Shown: positions 1 through 6,858 of the stretch, piece after piece | How positions within the stretch are numbered: the first letter of the stretch is position 1 | How the letters are laid out: every line of letters begins with the position of its first letter | From: Streptomycetales bacterium | Lineage (GTDB): Bacteria > Actinomycetota > Actinomycetes > Prado026 | NCBI GenBank assembly: GCA_025361995.1 | Contig: JANYIP010000130.1 | Span: 1-15,644, forward strand | Direction of reading: 5' to 3' | Length of the DNA: 15,644 bases | Program-made: the position numbers and the translations under genes | Notes under the pieces: model-generated | What the model was told of the DNA's origin: nothing | Database searches by the model: none | What the model saw: only the letters and a program-made list of their open reading frames with translations

Positions 1-112
1 CGGTCGGGCTGGTGCTGCTGGCCGGAGACGTCGTGCTCGTGCTGCTGCACGCGGCCAGCGCGAGCATCAGGGTCAGTCCGCTCGCGCCGATCCAGTTCCT
101 CGAGGTCTTCAT
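1..112 (-). CDS. Lipoprotein N-terminus, probably ABC solute-binding protein (partial)
   Basis: Only the first 37 codons are in the window; the gene runs leftward off the left edge. The ATG (110-112) opens a signal peptide with a positive start (MKTSRNW), a hydrophobic core and a lipobox LAAC followed by a Ser/Thr/Pro linker, so the mature protein should be a lipid-anchored extracytoplasmic protein. The lipobox and the linker after it (ACSSTSTTSP...) closely resemble those of the solute-binding lipoprotein at 10901-12055 (ACSSTGSTAP...), which is why a second solute-binding protein is favoured; the binding domain itself is outside the window. A GA-rich ribosome binding site (GAAGGGAAG) lies about 9 nt upstream of the ATG. 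A candidate promoter and dyads lie between this start and position 215. Any secreted actinobacterial lipoprotein would share these features, so the transporter role is inference. Confidence 0.7.
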   Translation of the reverse strand, partial: MKTSRNWIGASGLTLMLALAACSSTSTTSPASSTSPT

Positions 113-144
113 CGTCTCAGAGCTTCCCTTCGGGGTCCCAGGCT

Positions 145-167
145 TCACTTTCGCTACATGAAAGTGA
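145..167. promoter_or_regulatory. Inverted repeat, candidate operator of the lipoprotein gene
   Basis: TCACTTTC (145-152) and GAAAGTGA (160-167) form a perfect 8-bp inverted repeat with a 7-nt centre. It lies in the predicted leader, between the candidate transcription start near 179 and the ATG at 112. It could be a repressor operator or a leader hairpin; no family-specific motif was recognised. Confidence 0.4.
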
Positions 168-185
168 GTTCCACTGTGTGAATTG

Positions 186-214
186 ACAGTAGAACTCCCC
201 CCGGCAGTTGTCCA
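186..214 (-). promoter_or_regulatory. Candidate sigma70-type promoter for the lipoprotein gene
   Basis: On the minus strand, TGGACA (209-214; 5 of 6 match to TTGACA) is followed after exactly 17 nt by TACTGT (186-191; fits the actinobacterial TAnnnT -10). Transcription would start near 179, giving a leader of about 67 nt before the ATG. The inverted repeat ACTGT-N8-ACAGT (173-190) overlaps the -10 box and start site, as expected for a repressor site. Confidence 0.5.
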
Positions 215-317
215 TGCTTTGAGCCCGCTTTGATGCAGAACTGTCACCAACATGTTCCGCGACGGTAAACCCGCTCAGCAGCAAGGGCTTCTGACGGGCA
301 GCAAACAGCCGTGCACG

Positions 318-335
318 GTAGGGGACACCCCCTAC
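318..335 (-). terminator. Hairpin downstream of the VOC gene, possible terminator
   Basis: GTAGGGG (318-324) and CCCCTAC (329-335) form a perfect 7-bp GC-rich stem with a 4-nt loop, about 80-100 nt beyond the stop of the leftward VOC gene. It abuts the palindrome CCGTGCACGG (309-318). There is no T-tract, so intrinsic termination is uncertain; many actinobacterial terminators lack one. Confidence 0.35.
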
Positions 336-392
336 GGCACTACGGACGCAACGAGCCAGATCAGGTGTGGCAGCGTTGATGAGAGTGGCTCC

Positions 393-415
393 CTCTCTCC
401 GAGAGTGAGACACTC
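393..415 (-). terminator. Nested hairpins abutting the VOC stop codon
   Basis: CTCTC (393-397) pairs with GAGAG (401-405), and GAGTG (403-407) pairs with CACTC (411-415); the two stems share bases and are mutually exclusive. They begin 3 nt after the leftward VOC gene ends. Stems are only 5 bp, so a role in ending or stabilising the transcript is possible but weakly supported. Confidence 0.25.
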
Positions 416-417
416 GC

Positions 418-846
418 TCAGGTGGCTCGTTGCAGGAACTCGACCAGGTTTCCGTCCGGGTCCCCGACGAACGCCACCAGCGAGACGCCGTCCGGTGCCG
501 TCCTCGGCTCAAAGATCGGTGTCGCACCCGCAGCGACCACCGAGTCGTAGGTGTGCCGGATGTCCGGAACCCTCATCGCGAACTGGAACCAGCCCTGGAC
601 GCTGGTCGACTCGATCGGGTGGTGCGGTCCCGACGGCTTCGACCCTTCTCGGCAGAAGAGCTCCACCCGGGTGCCCGTCGCGTTGACGAGCACGAGACCG
701 CGCAGGTTCTTCTCCTTGAACTCGAACGCGTCCTCAACGGTTGTGAAGCCGAGCACGTCCGCATAGAAGGCGCGAGACCGCTCGAGGTCCGAGACGGACA
801 CACCCGCGTGGTCGAAGACGGCAGCGGCCGTCGATGCGTCAGACAT
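418..846 (-). CDS. VOC-superfamily (glyoxalase/dioxygenase fold) protein
   Basis: This 142-residue protein matches a single-chain vicinal-oxygen-chelate protein made of two beta-alpha-beta-beta-beta modules. Visible landmarks are DHAGVSVSDLERSRAFY at the start (putative ligand H13), VELF (E62), WFQFAMRV with Q88 where the second module often has His, and the terminal GDPDGNLVEFL (E136). His/Glu/Gln/Glu is an accepted VOC metal-ligand set, as in human glyoxalase I. The family covers glyoxalases, extradiol dioxygenases, epimerases and resistance proteins, and sequence alone does not choose between them. The start overlaps the stop of the upstream oxygenase gene by 8 nt (ATGTCTGA), so the two are almost certainly co-transcribed and translationally coupled. 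That suggests it acts on the oxygenase product or on a related aromatic; this is inference. Confidence 0.85.
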   Translation of the reverse strand: MSDASTAAAVFDHAGVSVSDLERSRAFYADVLGFTTVEDAFEFKEKNLRGLVLVNATGTRVELFCREGSKPSGPHHPIESTSVQGWFQFAMRVPDIRHTYDSVVAAGATPIFEPRTAPDGVSLVAFVGDPDGNLVEFLQRAT

Positions 847-2359
847 TCTCGAGCTCCGCAGCCGGGATCCAGGTGCCGTGGAACGCGTACCGCAGCCGGA
901 ACGGCACCTTCAACGTCGCGATCGGACCAGCAGCCAGGTCCGTCGCGTCGAGGATGACGATGTCGTTGCGGTTCAGCAGCCTGCGGCTGACGACGGAGAT
1001 GAGGTACCCCTCACCCTCGGCCGCATCCGGGCCCTTGGGCACGAACACTGGCTCCTCCGGGGCGGAGTCCGGTCCGGGGTAGAAGCGGGTACGCGCGCCG
1101 GTGTGGTCGTCGAAGTGGACCAGGCAGTTGAACGGTGGGCCCATCGGACCGAAGTCCGGCATCGGGCCAAGGCCCAGGTCGAGCGCACCGACCCAGGAGT
1201 GCCGATTCTTCGACATCAGGATGCGCGGGTCGACGCGTGGCATGTCCCCTGGGCAGTCGAAGAGCGCGGTCTCGGTGTACGAGGCGGTGGCGCTGTCCCA
1301 GCTGCTGCTGCCCTGCCGGAGGTCGAGCTTCCAGCGCTTGGGGAAGGGCGGCGCTTCGCGCATCGGCCCGACGGTCGTCTTCGGGAACTGCGAGAACCAT
1401 CCGCTGTTGGCGATGAAGTGGTCCGCCGTGACGATGTCACCCTCGCTGTACGCGTTCAAGCTGTGCGTCTCCATGACGGTCGGGCTGGAGAACCAGCGGA
1501 TCCCGGCCACGCCCTCCTCGCGGGGGATGACCGCGACGTAGGTGCCCTTGGGCGGGTCCCACATGAAGTACTGCGGCTCGTCCTTCATGCGCTCCCAGTC
1601 CGAGATCATCGGTGAGAACGTGAAGATGACGTGCTCCCTGGTGACCAGCCAGTCGTGCATCATCGACGAGTACGGGGCCCGGAAGCGCTGCTCCCTGGTG
1701 ATCTCCCCGGTCGGGGCGATGTCGAACAGCAGCACGTCCTCGTCGGGACGTCCGCTCGAGTTGTACGCGAAGGCGATGAGCTGACCGGTCACTGGATCGA
1801 CCTTCGGGTGGGCGGTGAACGTCCGGCTCTTCAGCTGTCCGTTGAAGTCGTAGATTCCTCGCGTCTCGAGAGTGACCGGGTCCAGCTCGTAGGGGCGGGC
1901 AGCCTCTTTGAGCGCGAGCAGCTTGCCCGCGTGCCACACGAGCGCCGTGTTCGCGTTCCCGTCGTCGATCCCAGCGACGCGAGGATCGTCGGTGAACACA
2001 TTGCGGTAGGCACCGAACAGCGATCGCCGTGCGGCGCGCTCCTGCTCGAAGCGCTGGGTACGGACGAACCGGGTCCGAAGGTCGGCGTGCCCTTTCTCGA
2101 ACCGCACCATGGTGACCATGCCGTCACCGTTGATGTAGATGTCGTTCTCGTGCGACGGGGGGTACTGGGCGTCCGCCGCGACGCGGTAGAAGGAACCGTT
2201 GAGGTCCTTGGGGATGGATCCCTCCACCTCGAGGTCGTAGACGTCGGCCTCGATCCGTACCGGCGCGAAGAATCCGCGGAACGCGACCGTGTCCGGGAAC
2301 ACGATCGGCGGCGAGTCGACCTCGGTCGACGTCGTCGGGCGAGCAGGCGTGATCGTCAT
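839..2359 (-). CDS. Carotenoid oxygenase-family (stilbene/lignostilbene-cleaving type) dioxygenase
   Basis: At 506 residues this is the usual length for the RPE65/carotenoid cleavage oxygenase family, non-haem Fe(II) enzymes that split a C=C bond with O2 into two carbonyls. The four iron His are visible in order: H184 (FTAHPKVD), H235 (MMHDW), H299 (METHS) and H494 (FHGTW). From memory of the bacterial resveratrol/lignostilbene-cleaving enzyme NOV1, its phenol-binding Tyr101 and Lys134 match Y118 (GAYRN) and K151 (LALKEAARPYELDP) here, with the same 33-residue spacing and an offset of 17, close to the 15-18 offset of the iron His. That favours a 4-hydroxystilbene, isoeugenol-like or other phenylpropenoid substrate over a carotenoid. 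GGAGG lies 10 nt before the ATG. It is the first gene of a two-gene leftward unit with the VOC gene and faces a divergent enoyl-CoA hydratase. No signal peptide is seen, so it is cytoplasmic. Confidence 0.92.
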   Translation of the reverse strand: MTITPARPTTSTEVDSPPIVFPDTVAFRGFFAPVRIEADVYDLEVEGSIPKDLNGSFYRVAADAQYPPSHENDIYINGDGMVTMVRFEKGHADLRTRFVRTQRFEQERAARRSLFGAYRNVFTDDPRVAGIDDGNANTALVWHAGKLLALKEAARPYELDPVTLETRGIYDFNGQLKSRTFTAHPKVDPVTGQLIAFAYNSSGRPDEDVLLFDIAPTGEITREQRFRAPYSSMMHDWLVTREHVIFTFSPMISDWERMKDEPQYFMWDPPKGTYVAVIPREEGVAGIRWFSSPTVMETHSLNAYSEGDIVTADHFIANSGWFSQFPKTTVGPMREAPPFPKRWKLDLRQGSSSWDSATASYTETALFDCPGDMPRVDPRILMSKNRHSWVGALDLGLGPMPDFGPMGPPFNCLVHFDDHTGARTRFYPGPDSAPEEPVFVPKGPDAAEGEGYLISVVSRRLLNRNDIVILDATDLAAGPIATLKVPFRLRYAFHGTWIPAAELENV

Positions 2360-2454
2360 CTGGTGCGTACCTCCGTTGCTGTTGCTGAAGACTGCTGGCG
2401 GTGGTGCAATGGCGCCCCGTGGGGGAGACCTCGACCGTGGGAGGCAGGACGCAC

Positions 2455-3216
2455 GTGAGCTGGGATCTGGAGCAGCACGGCCCGGTCGCTCTGATCCGCT
2501 TCGACCGGCCGCCGGAGAACCTCATGAGCTACGTCCTTCTGGCGCAGCTGGAGGCGGTCCTGGACGAGGTAGCGGCGGATCAGGCCACGTCGCTGGTGCT
2601 CATCACGGGGAACGTTCCCGGCTACTTCATCGGGCATGCGGACCTCGACGACGTCGACCAGCTGGTCTACGGCCGCCCCGGCCCGGGCGACCCGGATGCG
2701 TGGGGCCGGACCCTGGCTCGGATGGCGACCCTGCCCCAGCCGGTCGTGGCAGCAGTGAACGGCCAGGCCTGGGGCGGCGGCTTCGAGTTCGCACTGGCCG
2801 CGCTGCTGCGGGTGGCCGCGAGCAGTGCGCACTTCTGCTTCGTAGAGGTCGGTGTCGGCGCGATCCCCGGCGCCGGCGGCACCCAGCGCTTGCCACGGCT
2901 GATCGGCAGCTCGAAGGCCGCCGAGGTCATCCTCTCGGGACGACTGGTGCACGCCGCAGAGGCACTCGAGCTCGGCATCGTCGACGCCGTGCTCCCCGAC
3001 GCCGGCTTCGTCGACGCAGCCTTGAACTGGGTCGCCCCCATCGCTGCGCAGCCGCGGCACACGCTGGTCGCCGCCAAGCGCGCCATCGTGGAGGGGCTGG
3101 CCCTTCCGCTGAGCGACGGACTCGAGAACGAGCAGCGGATCTTCCGCGCCACTCTCACATCCGACGAGTCCCGTCGGATGTTCGATGCGGCCGGGGATCA
3201 CGACAGCTCCGGTTGA
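2455..3216 (+). CDS. Enoyl-CoA hydratase/isomerase (crotonase family)
   Basis: The protein is 253 residues from the GTG at 2455, chosen because GGGAGG sits 10 nt upstream and homology begins at once (SWDLEQHGPVALIRF). It would add water across 2-enoyl-CoA, or isomerise it, in beta-oxidation or aromatic side-chain breakdown. The crotonase signature is complete: an oxyanion-hole segment GGGFE and FVEVGVGAIPGAGGTQRLPR. E111 and E131 are 20 residues apart, as are the catalytic glutamates E144 and E164 of rat mitochondrial hydratase, so hydratase chemistry is likely. The first oxyanion segment is unusual (YFIGHADLDDV rather than FSAGADL). An in-frame GTG at 2401 would add 18 residues without similarity. 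The gene is divergent from the oxygenase gene, and its 3' end overlaps the opposing hot-dog gene by 19 bp. Confidence 0.9.
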   Translation: MSWDLEQHGPVALIRFDRPPENLMSYVLLAQLEAVLDEVAADQATSLVLITGNVPGYFIGHADLDDVDQLVYGRPGPGDPDAWGRTLARMATLPQPVVAAVNGQAWGGGFEFALAALLRVAASSAHFCFVEVGVGAIPGAGGTQRLPRLIGSSKAAEVILSGRLVHAAEALELGIVDAVLPDAGFVDAALNWVAPIAAQPRHTLVAAKRAIVEGLALPLSDGLENEQRIFRATLTSDESRRMFDAAGDHDSSG

Positions 3217-4070
3217 GGCAGCCCGAGAGCTGCCCGAGCGCGCGCGGACGTCGCTGGCTCCACCACCCAGCCGAGATCGACGGTGCGATACCCCTCCATC
3301 GAGAGCAGGACCGTGCCCGTCTCGTCGATGACCTCGCCGTCGAAGACTGTGCGCTCGTCGTCGAGGGAGCGCGGTCGTATGGTCGCCTCGACAGGGCCCC
3401 CGCCGTGTACCAGCTGCGCAGCGCGTCCGTACGGGACGACACGTGCGATGCCCCCTGGCACCATCATCCGCCCGTCAGATGCCAGCCCCCACAACCCGCA
3501 GGTCTGCATGCAGAGCTCGAGCAGCTCGGGCGAGGTGACGGTCCTGCCCGCCGCCCAGGACAGGACGGGCAGGCCCTGGGCGAGGCGTGCCGTCACGGTG
3601 CCCTCACGCGCGACGGCTCCGGCGATGACCTGGAAGGTGAGTCCGTGGAAGTAGGGCGGATAGATGAGCTGGGCCCCCAGCGTCATCTCGCCGCGCACCG
3701 GGGCGATCGAGGCGAGCGAGGCCTGCTGGCCCAAGCTCGTGACGACGAAGGCGGAGAAGTAGACGGCGTCGTCTGGCGAGAGGTCCGCCGGATCGATCAC
3801 CGAGCAGCGCGTCCACGTCCCCTCTCGGTCAGATCCGTCCGGGTCGAAGCGGCTGAGCACCACCTCGAGCTCGCGAGGACCACCGCCGATGAACAGGACC
3901 GGTGGACCCACGACGACGTCGCGGACTTCCACCAGCGTCGCGCCAGCCTCGTCGGCCAGAACGGCGCGGGCCATGAGGTCGATACCCATGACGCTGGGCA
4001 GCAGCGGGTGCCCTTGGACGACGTGGTGGAGCAGGAACGAGTCACGAACCGGATCGATGGTGACGCGCAT
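3198..4070 (-). CDS. Stand-alone PKS-dehydratase-like double hot-dog protein
   Basis: This 290-residue protein resembles the dehydratase (DH) domain of polyketide synthases, a double hot-dog fold that removes water from 3-hydroxyacyl chains. The N-terminal catalytic motif HxxxGxxxxP is present as H16-VVQ-G20-HPLL-P25. The second-half motif, normally DxxxQ/H, reads ExxxQ (E185 to Q189, in LLELCMQTCGLW). A stretch IYPPYFHGLTFQV (about 136-148) matches the position of the usual YGPxF segment. There is no ketosynthase, acyl-carrier or other PKS module nearby, so it is a free-standing protein, possibly acting on CoA or carrier-bound acyl groups. The start is well supported by GGAGGG 4 nt before the ATG. 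It is divergent from the LysR gene and convergent with the enoyl-CoA hydratase. The Asp-to-Glu change leaves catalysis uncertain, and the substrate is unknown. Confidence 0.7.
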   Translation of the reverse strand: MRVTIDPVRDSFLLHHVVQGHPLLPSVMGIDLMARAVLADEAGATLVEVRDVVVGPPVLFIGGGPRELEVVLSRFDPDGSDREGTWTRCSVIDPADLSPDDAVYFSAFVVTSLGQQASLASIAPVRGEMTLGAQLIYPPYFHGLTFQVIAGAVAREGTVTARLAQGLPVLSWAAGRTVTSPELLELCMQTCGLWGLASDGRMMVPGGIARVVPYGRAAQLVHGGGPVEATIRPRSLDDERTVFDGEVIDETGTVLLSMEGYRTVDLGWVVEPATSARARAALGLPQPELS

Positions 4071-4204
4071 GGGTCCCTCCGATCCGGGGTGCAGACGTGT
4101 CGCACCCGCTCGGCTCCGCGACTTCTCCTTGTACAGCCAAACTGTGGCGCTTTGCGCTCCGAGGGTCCAACATCAGAACTAGAACCAAGCGATCGGAGAA
4201 CGAG
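4071..4204. promoter_or_regulatory. Divergent promoter region between hot-dog and LysR genes
   Basis: This 134-bp gap must hold both divergent promoters and, by the usual LysR layout, the regulator's own binding sites. Small dyads are visible: ACAG-N5-CTGT (4133-4145) and GCGC-TTT-GCGC (4148-4158). Neither is a convincing T-N11-A LysR box, and I could not assign -10/-35 elements. Confidence 0.4.
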
Positions 4205-5170
4205 ATGGATCTGAGGCAGCTCGAGTACGTCGTCGCGGTGGCCGACGAGCAGAACTTCACCCGGGCGGCGGCGCGGTGCCACATCGTGCAGTCCGGGCTC
4301 AGCCACCAGATCGCACGGCTGGAGCGCGAGTTCGGTCAACCCTTGTTCGAACGGACCAGCCGGAAGGTCCGCCTCGCCCCCGCTGGAGCTGCCCTCCTGC
4401 CCTACGCCCGACGGATACTGGACGAGGTCGAGCGCGGCCGGGCTCAGGTCGCGGCACTGCGGGGCGTCGTCCAGGGCACGCTGCACATCGGCGTCATCCC
4501 AGCGAGCAGCGCGAAGGTCGACCTTCCCGAGACGCTGAAGGCGTTCCACCAGCAGTACCCCGGTGTTGACGTCATCGTGTCCGACACCGGAAGCCTGGGC
4601 ATGGTCGCCATGATTCTCTCGGGCCAGATGGACGCCGGTTTCGTGGGACTCTTCGCCGAGCAGCTGCCACCCGGACTGACCCACCGGCTCCTCAGCGTCG
4701 AGCCGCTGGTCGTCGTCGTCGACGACAACCACCCCTGCGCCCGACGGACGTCCGTCGGGCTTCGTGAGATCGCCGGGATGAGCAGCTTCATCGACTGCCA
4801 CCACGACTCAGGCGTGCGCACTCAGGTCGACGCCGCGTTCGCCCGGGCTTCGGTCCAACGGCACATCTCGTTCGAGCTCGGGAACCTCGCCGACGTGGCG
4901 CGGATGGCCACCCTCGGACTCGGCGCCGCGATCGTACCCAGCACGGTGGGCACCGCCATCAAGGCGTCATCCGTGCACGCCCGCATCTTGAAGATCAACG
5001 ACCCTCAGGCGCTGCAACCGATCGGTGCCATCTTCCGCGACCCGGAACCAGCGAGCCCAGCGGCACGTGCCTTCATCGATCTGATCCGAGCCGCCCCCGC
5101 GACCGAGCTGATGAATCGGCCTTCAGGCCCGGTCACAGCGCAGCTGCCGACCCGCGGTCGAGCACAGTGA
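4205..5170 (+). CDS. LysR-family transcriptional regulator
   Basis: The protein is 321 residues, typical for LysR regulators, which bind DNA as tetramers and respond to a small-molecule inducer. The N-terminal winged helix-turn-helix is clear (MDLRQLEYVVAVADEQNFTRAAARCH, then SGLSHQIARLEREFGQPLFER, about residues 1-58). A linker helix and a periplasmic-binding-protein-like effector domain follow from about residue 90 (TLHIGVIPASS). The start at 4205 is fixed by GGAG 6 nt upstream and by the family's usual first residues; an in-frame ATG at 4097 would add 36 residues without similarity. It is divergent from the hot-dog gene, its most likely target by family habit. Its 3' end overlaps the opposing metallo-hydrolase gene by 38 bp. 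The effector is not deducible, though an aromatic or aldehyde intermediate from the oxygenase would be natural. Confidence 0.95.
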   Translation: MDLRQLEYVVAVADEQNFTRAAARCHIVQSGLSHQIARLEREFGQPLFERTSRKVRLAPAGAALLPYARRILDEVERGRAQVAALRGVVQGTLHIGVIPASSAKVDLPETLKAFHQQYPGVDVIVSDTGSLGMVAMILSGQMDAGFVGLFAEQLPPGLTHRLLSVEPLVVVVDDNHPCARRTSVGLREIAGMSSFIDCHHDSGVRTQVDAAFARASVQRHISFELGNLADVARMATLGLGAAIVPSTVGTAIKASSVHARILKINDPQALQPIGAIFRDPEPASPAARAFIDLIRAAPATELMNRPSGPVTAQLPTRGRAQ

Positions 5171-5768
5171 AAGTGGTCTGCGCAGGGGCGAGTCGACTGA
5201 GCACCGAGAAGTGCAGCGTCGTGTCGGCGAGGGCGCCCTCGTGGATGGGGACGGCGACCCGGGGAGCGACTGCTCGCAGGTAGTCCACTGCCTCCCCCAG
5301 CTTGAGCCAGGGACCGCTGGTCGGCAGGAACAAGACGTCGATCTGCTGCGCCGGTACGAAGAAGGAGTCCCCCGGATGGAAGACAGCCCCGTCGTCGATC
5401 ACGAGCGCGCCGTTGGGCACCACCGGGACGTCGACGTGCACCAGCGCATGCGTCCCACCGACGACATCCACGGTCGATCCGGCCAGCAGGACTCGCTCGC
5501 CAGGGGAGACGACGCGAGCGGTGAGACCGACGCCGGCGAGCAGCGAGGCCGAGCCGGGATCGACGATGAGCTGCACCCCCGGGTTCGCTTCGAGCAGGCG
5601 CTGGAGCCGACCCAGGTCCAGGTGATCAGGGTGCTGGTGTGTGACGAAGACGGCGTCCAGGTCGCGCAGGTCCTCGAAACCTGACGCAAGCGTGCCCGGG
5701 TCGATCAGGAACCGCGCCGTCTCGGTCTCCACCAGGATGCAGGCGTGACCGAGGTGAACAACGTTCAT
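5133..5768 (-). CDS. Metallo-beta-lactamase-fold hydrolase (UlaG/L-ascorbate-lactonase-like)
   Basis: This 211-residue protein has the zinc-hydrolase signature THQHPDH (HxHxDH at residues 44-49), preceded by the strand-rich start MNVVHLGHACILVE that is typical of UlaG-like members. Further candidate ligands are D134 in HPGDSFF and H176 in IHEGALAD. The family includes lactonases, phosphodiesterases and many uncharacterised hydrolases; no substrate can be named. The start at 5768 is supported by AGGA 6 nt upstream and by alignment of the first strand. The open frame continues upstream to 6095, but that extension lies antisense to the diguanylate cyclase gene and is not protein-like. It converges on the LysR gene with a 38-bp overlap and is divergent from the cyclase gene across 145 bp. 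Confidence 0.88.
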   Translation of the reverse strand: MNVVHLGHACILVETETARFLIDPGTLASGFEDLRDLDAVFVTHQHPDHLDLGRLQRLLEANPGVQLIVDPGSASLLAGVGLTARVVSPGERVLLAGSTVDVVGGTHALVHVDVPVVPNGALVIDDGAVFHPGDSFFVPAQQIDVLFLPTSGPWLKLGEAVDYLRAVAPRVAVPIHEGALADTTLHFSVLSRLAPAQTTFTVLDRGSAAAL

Positions 5769-5851
5769 CAGAGATCCTGTCCTAAGTGAGTGAACGCACA
5801 AGTTACCCGACCCGATCACGGCCACCGCCACCCCAACCGGTCGGGCAGAAC

Positions 5852-5880
5852 TTGATCGGCGCCGATCCTGGGACGATGAT
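5852..5880 (+). promoter_or_regulatory. Candidate promoter of the diguanylate cyclase gene with overlapping palindrome
   Basis: TTGATC (5852-5857) and GATGAT (5875-5880) are separated by exactly 17 nt, giving a predicted start near 5887 and a leader of about 27 nt. The perfect 14-bp palindrome GATCGGCGCCGATC (5854-5867) overlaps the -35 box and enters the spacer, a typical repressor position. The same -35 hexamer is used at the SDR promoter (12942-12947). Confidence 0.45.
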
Positions 5881-5913
5881 CTCCGAGGGAGCAGGTGAGC
5901 AGCGATCACACCT

Positions 5914-6852
5914 TTGGGCGACGAACACCGGGAGCTGACCACGGCGGGGACAGTCGCGGTCGGGCTCCTGGACGCGCTGCCAGACGCCACGGCGGTCCTC
6001 GACCACGACGGGGTCATCGTGGCTGTCAACCGGGCCTGGCGGATGTTCGCGCTGGACAACGGGGGCACGCCCGAGCACACCGGTGTGGGCGTCAACTACC
6101 TCGACGTCTGCGCTCGTTCAGCTGCGGCAGGCTGCTCGGACGCCCACGAGGTCGCAGCTGGCCTGAGGGCCGTGCTCGCCGGAGAGACCGTCGAGAGCGA
6201 CTTCGAGTACCCGTGCCCCTCGCCCGTGGTCGGCCGGTGGTTCGCGATGCGGATGACTCCGATGCCGACACCCACCCTGTGCGCCGTGATCTCCCACAGC
6301 AACATCACCCGTCGAAAGAGCGCCGAGGAGGATCTCGAGCGCCGGGCTTCGCAGGACTCGCTCACCGGTCTCGGCAACCGAGCGCTGTTCGTCCAGGAGC
6401 TCGAACGAGCCATGGGGGAACCGAGAACACGTACCCCGGGCGCGGGTGTCGGGCTGCTCTTCCTCGATCTGGACGGGTTCAAGCCCGTCAACGACACCTT
6501 CGGTCATGCCGCCGGCGACGAGGTGCTTCAGACGGTGGCCGATCGGCTGCGACGTGTGACCCGCCCCCAGGACACGGTGGCGAGGCTGGGCGGCGACGAG
6601 TTCGTTCTGGTCGTCCCTGGAATTAGCCCAGGCGATCTCGCTGGCCTGGTCGAACGCACTGTGCAGACCCTGAACGAGCCACACCGCGTCCATGGCACGA
6701 CCGTCACCGTGGGGGCGAGTGTGGGAAGCTACCTGGCGACGCCGGGCGAGGATCCCGCCGAGTGCCTCGAACGGGCAGACCAGTCCATGTACGCGATCAA
6801 GCGTCGACGCGAGGATTTCAATCGAAAGGGTCGCGACACGGCTCCGTCCTGA
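5914..6852 (+). CDS. PAS-GGDEF diguanylate cyclase
   Basis: The protein is 312 residues: a PAS sensor domain (about 15-135, starting LLDALPDATAVLDHDGVIVAVNRA and ending in a PAC-like segment ISHSNITRRKSAEEDLE), then a GGDEF domain (about 145-305). It should condense two GTP into c-di-GMP. The active loop is intact (GGDEF, 226-230), and the product-inhibition I-site RxxD is present as RPQD (217-220), exactly five residues upstream. DLTGLGNR-like and DLDGFKPVND segments complete the catalytic core. There is no transmembrane helix and no EAL domain, so it is a cytosolic synthase responding to an intracellular cue. The start is a TTG, the first start codon after an in-frame stop at 5896-5898, with AGGTGAG about 14 nt upstream; the true start is therefore moderately uncertain. 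Its stop is 6 nt from the end of the convergent hydrolase-cyclase gene. Confidence 0.93.
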   Translation: MGDEHRELTTAGTVAVGLLDALPDATAVLDHDGVIVAVNRAWRMFALDNGGTPEHTGVGVNYLDVCARSAAAGCSDAHEVAAGLRAVLAGETVESDFEYPCPSPVVGRWFAMRMTPMPTPTLCAVISHSNITRRKSAEEDLERRASQDSLTGLGNRALFVQELERAMGEPRTRTPGAGVGLLFLDLDGFKPVNDTFGHAAGDEVLQTVADRLRRVTRPQDTVARLGGDEFVLVVPGISPGDLAGLVERTVQTLNEPHRVHGTTVTVGASVGSYLATPGEDPAECLERADQSMYAIKRRREDFNRKGRDTAPS

Positions 6853-6858
6853 CGATGG

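Larger units (their letters stand above)
113..417. other. 305-bp intergenic region with several dyads and no gene
   Basis: No credible coding frame is present; short open frames lack codon bias and ribosome sites. The stretch is visibly less GC-rich than the genes beside it, notably at 140-260. Reading left to right it holds an 8-bp inverted repeat (145-167), a second inverted repeat ACTGT-N8-ACAGT (173-190) overlapping a leftward -10 box, the palindrome AACATGTT (249-256), the palindrome CCGTGCACGG (309-318), a 7-bp hairpin (318-335), and two overlapping 5-bp hairpins (393-415) directly after the VOC gene stop. This fits a terminator zone for the leftward oxygenase/VOC unit followed by a regulated leftward promoter for the lipoprotein gene. 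Confidence 0.6.

Noticed and set aside
2375..2386. Tandem GTTGCT direct repeat before the oxygenase gene
   Set aside because: Only two 6-nt units, with no symmetry and no promoter context; probably chance.
4133..4145. ACAG-N5-CTGT as a LysR binding site
   Set aside because: The arms are only 4 bp and it does not show the T-N11-A form; kept as a remark within the divergent region rather than as an operator call.
2289..4214. A 641-codon open frame on the plus strand spanning the enoyl-CoA hydratase and hot-dog genes
   Set aside because: It is out of frame with one well-supported gene and antisense to another, is Arg/Gly/Pro-rich without domains, and is typical of open shadow frames in high-GC DNA.
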